Part shown: one piece after another, positions 59,736 to 64,000 of the stretch | Numbering within the stretch: position 1 is the first letter of the stretch | Layout: each line of letters opens with the position of its first letter | Assembly (NCBI RefSeq): GCF_027531815.1 | Contig: NZ_JAPZSK010000004.1 | Coordinates: forward strand, 310,001 to 374,000 | Reading direction: 5' to 3' | From: Gemmatimonas sp. | Lineage (GTDB): Bacteria > Gemmatimonadota > Gemmatimonadetes > Gemmatimonadales > Gemmatimonadaceae | Length of the DNA: 64,000 nucleotides | Made by a program: the position numbers and the translations under genes | The notes under the pieces: generated by a model | The model's database searches: none | Told to the model about the DNA's origin: nothing | Seen by the model: the letters and a program-made list of their open reading frames with translations, nothing else

Positions 59736-60928
59736 GCCTCACCTTGAAGACCGAGCGCCTCCCGTCGCTGGATGTCTTTCGCGGCATGACCGTCGCCGGC
59801 ATGCTGCTCGTGAACAATCCGGGAACGTGGTCGGCCATCTACCCGCCGTTGCAGCACGCGCCGTGGCACGGCTGGACCCCCACCGACCTCATTTTTCCAT
59901 TCTTCCTCTTCATCGTCGGCATCACCACGGAGCTCTCGCTGCGCGCGCGGCGTGCCCGCGGTGACGATGAGCGTGCCATCCTCCGCCAGCTGTTCCGGCG
60001 CGGTGCCCTGATCTTTCTCTTCGGCTTCCTGCTCTCGGGCTTCCCGTTCTTCACGTGGCCGCCCGCTCTCGAGGGGGCAACCGTCCTCGACCGGATCGTG
60101 CACCGCGTGGAGCATTGGCGGGTGATGGGCGTGCTGCAGCGTATCGGCATAGCATACCTGCTGGCCGGGCTGCTCACCTGGCGCACGACGCTGCGACAGC
60201 AGCTCGTCGTGCTCGGCGCCATTCTTCTCGGATACTGGGCGCTGATGACGCTCGTTCCCGTGCCGGATACCGGCGTGCCGGGCCGCTACGTGCTCGACCA
60301 ACCCGACCAGCTGCTGAGCGCGTGGCTCGATCGCCAACTGCTGGGCACCGCGCATCTCTGGAGCGGTGGCAAGACCTGGGATCCCGAGGGCATCCTCAGC
60401 ACGCTGCCCGCGGTTGGCACCGTCATCTGTGGCACCTTCGCCGGCAAATGGATCGGCTTGAGCGCGCGTGCATTGACCGAGCGCCTCGCGGGGTTGTTCG
60501 CCGTGGGGGCACTCGCCATGATGATCGGCGCGATGTGGCACTGGGTGTTCCCCATCAACAAGAACATCTGGAGCAGCTCGTACGTGGTGTTCACCGCCGG
60601 CATGGCATCGGTCACGCTCGCCACCTGCATGTGGCTCATCGAGGTGCGGCAGTGGCGACAATGGACATCGCCCTTCCTCGTCTATGGCATCAACCCGATG
60701 CTGGCCTTCCTCGGCTCCGGGCTGATGGCACGCGGGCTGGCCTCCATCTGGACGTGGGACGCCGGCGACGGAACGCGCGTGTCAGCTCAGGGGTTTATCT
60801 TCAACACGGCGTTCGCCTCATGGCTTCCGCTGCGGGAAGCGTCGTTTGCCTACGCCGTCGCCTTCGTGACGTTCTGGTATCTCGTCCTGCGAGCTGCGGC
60901 GAAGCGCGGTTTCGTCCTCAAGGTGTGA
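59732..60928 (+). CDS. DUF5009 / heparan-alpha-glucosaminide N-acetyltransferase-like membrane protein (398 aa)
   Basis: It opens with the family signature RLPSLDVFRGMTVAGMLLVN, NPGTW, and then about ten transmembrane helices (DLIFPFFLFIVGITTELSLR, FLLSGFPFFTW, LLTWRTTLRQQLVVLGAILL and so on). Relatives move acetyl groups across membranes onto sugars (HGSNAT in animals) or are uncharacterised (DUF5009 in bacteria). The GTG start at 59732 overlaps the lipoprotein stop. It ends 4 nt before the PBP4-like gene; surface-glycan modification is a reasonable inference. Confidence 0.87.
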   Translation: MSLTLKTERLPSLDVFRGMTVAGMLLVNNPGTWSAIYPPLQHAPWHGWTPTDLIFPFFLFIVGITTELSLRARRARGDDERAILRQLFRRGALIFLFGFLLSGFPFFTWPPALEGATVLDRIVHRVEHWRVMGVLQRIGIAYLLAGLLTWRTTLRQQLVVLGAILLGYWALMTLVPVPDTGVPGRYVLDQPDQLLSAWLDRQLLGTAHLWSGGKTWDPEGILSTLPAVGTVICGTFAGKWIGLSARALTERLAGLFAVGALAMMIGAMWHWVFPINKNIWSSSYVVFTAGMASVTLATCMWLIEVRQWRQWTSPFLVYGINPMLAFLGSGLMARGLASIWTWDAGDGTRVSAQGFIFNTAFASWLPLREASFAYAVAFVTFWYLVLRAAAKRGFVLKV

Positions 60929-60932
60929 TGTC

Positions 60933-62618
60933 ATGATCCGTTGTGTACGCTCGCTCGTCCGTCGTTCGCGACGTACGACCGGCGGACTGCTGCTGGCGAT
61001 GCTGCTGGTGGAGCTGCTGGTGGTGCCCACCGTATCCGGACGGACGCTTCAGGCGATGCCCTCGGCGCTGGCGGTCTCGGCGCTGGCGGCACCGGCCTCG
61101 CCTGCCCAGGCACGAAAACGCCAGCCCCCGCGCAAGGCGAGCAAGAAGAAGCCCGCCGGCCGGTCCACGCGGGCCACCGGTAAATCGGCGCGACGCGCCC
61201 GGGTCCCCGTGGTACCGGTCCTGCGCCACACGACGCCGCGCGGTGCGGGTGCCCTCACCGCCGATCTGGCCACCTTGCTCGGCAGTCGCACCCGCAATGG
61301 CGATTGGGGCGCCATGGTGGTGAGCCTCACGCGCGGTGACACGCTGTTCGCCCACGGCGCGGGCACGCGGCTTGTTCCGGCGAGCACGATGAAGCTGTTC
61401 ACCGCGGCCATCGCGCTCGACCGGCTCGGCGCCGAGCACACGTTCAGCACCGATGTGCTGCGTGATGGGACCGTCGCTGCCGACGGGACGCTGCGGGGGA
61501 ATCTCGTGCTGCGTGGTGACGGCGATCCGTCGCTGTCGCCGCGCTTCGTGCGCGGTGGGCCGGGGGGCTCCATGACGCTGCTGGCCCAACTGGTGGCCGG
61601 TGCCGGCATCAAGCACGTCACGGGAGATGTGGTCGCCGACGCCAGTGGACTCGAAAGCCGCCGGATCCCGGAAGGCTGGTTGTCGCGATACGCCGGTGCC
61701 GGCTATGCCGCGCCGTTTTCCGCACTGTCGCTCAACGAGAATATCGTCATCGTGGGGGTGACGCCCGGCAAGGCAGGCGGGGTGGCCTCCGTGTTTCTCG
61801 AGCCGGAGACGCACGGTCTGATGATCACCAACACCGTGCGTACGGTGCCCGGCAGCGGAACCCGCATCAGCGCCCGCCGCGTGGGCGACGACCGCGTGGT
61901 GGTCAGCGGTACCGTGGGAGCGCGGGCGGGCACGGCGCGCTATCAGCTGGTCGTGGGCGACCCGGTGACCTTCACGGCCGGCGCGTTCAAGGCCGCCCTC
62001 GTGGCGCAGGGCGTGCGCGTCGATGGGGAACTGCGGACCGGGCGTACGCCGGAGCAGGCAGCGCTCATCACCAGTCTTCCCTCACCGCCCCTGGCGCGGC
62101 TGGTGAGCGTGATGAACCGCGAGAGCATCAACATCTTCGCGGAGCTTCTGTATCGCAATGCCGCTCGCGGCCCGGAACGGCGTGCGGTGGGCTCCGCCGA
62201 GACTGCCGGGTTCACCTTGCGCGACTTTCTCACGCGCCAGGTGGGTGCCGCGTCGGATGCCGTGACGGCGACCGACGGCAGTGGCCTCTCGGTTCTCGAC
62301 CGGGTCACCCCGCGCGCCCTGGTGCAGCTGCTCGACCATGCGCATCGCGCCCCGTGGGGCAGCGCCTTCCACGCCTCGCTGCCGGTGGCGGGTGAGTCGG
62401 AGTTGCTGCGCCATCGCATGCGTGCCACGCCGGCGCAGGGCAACCTGCACGCCAAAACCGGCACCACCAACGAGGTCATCGGCCTCTCCGGCTACGTCAC
62501 TGCCGAGAACGGGGAGATCCTTGCCTTTGCGTTCCTCTACAACGGCAAGGACCGGTGGCATGCCCGCGAGACCATCGACGCGATGGGCCCAACGCTGGCC
62601 GCCTTCGCCCGCGACTGA
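60933..62618 (+). CDS. dacB: D-alanyl-D-alanine carboxypeptidase/endopeptidase, PBP4 (DacB) family (561 aa)
   Basis: This is a penicillin-binding low-molecular-mass peptidase. The serine-lysine motif is Ser151-x2-Lys154 (PASTMKLF), the Ser398-x-Asn400 motif lies in NRESINIFAE, and Lys508-Thr-Gly is in HAKTGTTNEV. An N-terminal hydrophobic anchor or signal (LLLAMLLVELLVVPTVSG) and a Lys/Arg-rich linker (RKRQPPRKASKKKPAG) precede it. The insertion between motif 1 and motif 2 is typical of PBP4. It trims peptidoglycan cross-links in the periplasm. It begins 4 nt after the DUF5009 gene. Confidence 0.93.
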   Translation: MIRCVRSLVRRSRRTTGGLLLAMLLVELLVVPTVSGRTLQAMPSALAVSALAAPASPAQARKRQPPRKASKKKPAGRSTRATGKSARRARVPVVPVLRHTTPRGAGALTADLATLLGSRTRNGDWGAMVVSLTRGDTLFAHGAGTRLVPASTMKLFTAAIALDRLGAEHTFSTDVLRDGTVAADGTLRGNLVLRGDGDPSLSPRFVRGGPGGSMTLLAQLVAGAGIKHVTGDVVADASGLESRRIPEGWLSRYAGAGYAAPFSALSLNENIVIVGVTPGKAGGVASVFLEPETHGLMITNTVRTVPGSGTRISARRVGDDRVVVSGTVGARAGTARYQLVVGDPVTFTAGAFKAALVAQGVRVDGELRTGRTPEQAALITSLPSPPLARLVSVMNRESINIFAELLYRNAARGPERRAVGSAETAGFTLRDFLTRQVGAASDAVTATDGSGLSVLDRVTPRALVQLLDHAHRAPWGSAFHASLPVAGESELLRHRMRATPAQGNLHAKTGTTNEVIGLSGYVTAENGEILAFAFLYNGKDRWHARETIDAMGPTLAAFARD

Positions 62619-62627
62619 CAGCGCGCA

Positions 62628-64000
62628 CTAGCGCCGTTGACGTCGCGCCACGCCGACCGGGAGCGGCCCGCGAACGAGCGTGGCCCCGGCGCGCGGCGCG
62701 AGTGAGGCGGTGCGTGCCCCCGTAGCGACCCGTACGCCGGCCCGCAGCATGGCACCCGCGCTGCTCCCTGCGACCACCGTGCTGTTGTACCCCACCGCAA
62801 ACGCGCCGCCGGCGCCGTTCGGGGAGCCACTCACCGACCACAGCTGGTCGGTGATGCCGCTGTTCATGGTGCTCCAGCCACTGCCGTTCCAGCGCAGGAT
62901 CACGCCGCCTTCACCGGTGGCGTACACGTCATTGGGGGCAGGGCCCCACACCGACGTCAGTACCGATGATGTCGGCAGGGGGACGCTGTTCCACGTGTTG
63001 CCGGCCGTGCGGAAGGAGACCCCGGTGAGTCCCGAGTTGCCGGACCCCACGGCCAGCACGTTGGCCCCTCCGCCAGTCCACACGCCGGCCACGGTGCCCG
63101 TTGTGGGGAGTCGGAAGTCGGTCCACGCCGAGCCGTTGAAGCGCATCGCCGTGCCGTTCTCGCCCGCCACAAGAATGTCGTTGGCTGATGCCCCATGCAC
63201 GATCCAGAGCGGACTCGCCGTGGTCACGACGAGCGACCAGCTGCTGCCGTTGAAGCGCAGGACTTCCCCGTTCGAGGTCACCGCGTAGACGTTGCTCGCG
63301 TCGGTGCCCCACAGGCCGTACACATGTCCCGTGGACGGGAAGCTCATGGCGTTCCACGACGAGCCGTTCCAGCGCAGCAGCGTGCCCTCATCGCCACCCG
63401 CGAAGGCGTCGGACGCGCTCACACCCCAGACGGAATTGAGGGTGGCCGTGGTGGGCGTTGTCTGACGCGTCCACACGGAGCCATTCCATCCGTACACGAA
63501 GCCGAACTCGCCCACCGCCCACGCGTTGGACGGCGAGGTGGTCCACACGTCGATCAGGTCGGGTGCCAGGCTCACCGTTTCCCAGGTGGAGCCACTCAAG
63601 CGCATGACGCTCCCACGCTGACCGCTCGTCCACACGTTGCCGGCCGGATCGATGGATGCCCCGAAGAGGCGGGGGGCATACGGCGTGCCGACCAGCGACA
63701 GCGTACTGCCGTTCAGGGCATAGAGCCCGTCGTCGCTCGTGATGTAGAAGCGGCCGTTGTTGGCGGCACTCCCGGCCACGCTGTACAGGTCGGAGGTCAC
63801 GCCACTGATCACGCGAACCCACGACACCCCGTTCCAACGCAGCACCACGCCCGAGGCGCCCACGGCCACCGCATTGTTGGCGTTGGCCCCGTGCACCCCG
63901 TAGAGCGTTTCCGTGACGCCGGAGCTCTGCCGGCTCCACGTCGTCCCGTTCCACCGCAGCAGCTCCCCGTTGGTGCCGGCAACGAAGCCGGTGTTCCCCA
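62628..64000 (-). CDS. Partial beta-propeller-like repeat protein (C-terminal part, 5' end off the right edge)
   Basis: The minus frame is open from the right edge to the stop at 62628 (457 codons visible). It consists of about nine repeats of roughly 40-50 residues with a shared pattern LRWNGSSW...(x)n...VWG.SA.D.(Y/F)AVG..G, as in BNR/WD-like or YCF48-type seven-bladed propellers. No catalytic motif is seen; the C-terminus is basic (RGPLPVGVARRQRR). Exported or surface-attached ligand binding is likely by analogy, but the signal peptide is outside the window. It converges with the PBP4-like gene. Confidence 0.7.
   Translation of the reverse strand, partial: GNTGFVAGTNGELLRWNGTTWSRQSSGVTETLYGVHGANANNAVAVGASGVVLRWNGVSWVRVISGVTSDLYSVAGSAANNGRFYITSDDGLYALNGSTLSLVGTPYAPRLFGASIDPAGNVWTSGQRGSVMRLSGSTWETVSLAPDLIDVWTTSPSNAWAVGEFGFVYGWNGSVWTRQTTPTTATLNSVWGVSASDAFAGGDEGTLLRWNGSSWNAMSFPSTGHVYGLWGTDASNVYAVTSNGEVLRFNGSSWSLVVTTASPLWIVHGASANDILVAGENGTAMRFNGSAWTDFRLPTTGTVAGVWTGGGANVLAVGSGNSGLTGVSFRTAGNTWNSVPLPTSSVLTSVWGPAPNDVYATGEGGVILRWNGSGWSTMNSGITDQLWSVSGSPNGAGGAFAVGYNSTVVAGSSAGAMLRAGVRVATGARTASLAPRAGATLVRGPLPVGVARRQRR

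Noticed and set aside
1-64000. tRNA, rRNA, CRISPR array, insertion sequence or phage genes
   Set aside because: No cloverleaf, rRNA, spaced direct repeats, transposase or integrase signatures were found on either strand by reading; a tRNAscan or ISfinder run would be needed to exclude short ones.

Overview
The window is high-GC, densely coded bacterial DNA. No 16S or tRNA is present, so the lineage is inferred. A high-GC genome carrying a SusC/SusD pair, a DUF1501/DUF1800 pair, a stand-alone TonB-plug protein, ThyX, a caa3-type oxidase operon and many apparently leaderless genes fits Gemmatimonadota (Gemmatimonas and relatives) best. No rRNA, tRNA, CRISPR array, intact insertion sequence or prophage was seen.

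Layout. 1-5614 (minus): an operon-like cassette made of an acyl carrier protein, a FabH-like KAS III, two short-chain dehydrogenases, two NeuD/PglD-like left-handed beta-helix acyltransferases, a Rieske non-haem-iron oxygenase and a gene cut by the window edge. The likely job is building and attaching an unusual acyl group on a surface or nucleotide sugar. 6144-7241: a methyltransferase with an extra N-terminal domain. 7550-8623: a NemR-like TetR regulator with a predicted operator/promoter, then a small membrane protein. 8660-8809 is a chemoreceptor fragment. 8826-12040: DUF1501/DUF1800 pair. 12133-17834: small unknowns, an elongation-factor-G-like relic, ThyX, MarR, an FAD-linked oxidase and a squalene/phytoene synthase. 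17853-28994 (minus): a four-gene minor-pilin operon, envelope and zinc-ribbon unknowns, an RNase HI lacking two catalytic acids, an M20 peptidase, a GHMP kinase and a phasin/histone-like protein. 29278-37371 (plus): CoA-transferase, ECF sigma with a small partner, a plug protein and the SusC/SusD pair. 37456-48054: 2-oxoacid dehydrogenase E3 and E2, an MDR oxidoreductase, a CmpX-like membrane protein, gyrA and a REC-GAF-GGDEF protein. 48055-52682: a CoA-binding protein, a saccharopine-dehydrogenase-like protein, and a chemoreceptor coupled to a periplasmic binding protein. 53035-59056: caa3 oxidase ctaCDEF, then ctaG coupled to an RGG/SRPBCC protein. 59145-64000: a lipoprotein, a DUF5009-like membrane acyltransferase, a PBP4-type peptidase and a partial beta-propeller protein.

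Two genome-style signals stand out. First, about nine genes have a TAnnnT -10-like element ending 4-7 nt before the start codon and no Shine-Dalgarno, which predicts leaderless mRNAs. Second, two intergenic spacers (41102-41239 and 57359-57492) hold a Rho-independent terminator hairpin nested inside much longer inverted repeats. Two others share an almost identical terminator cassette.
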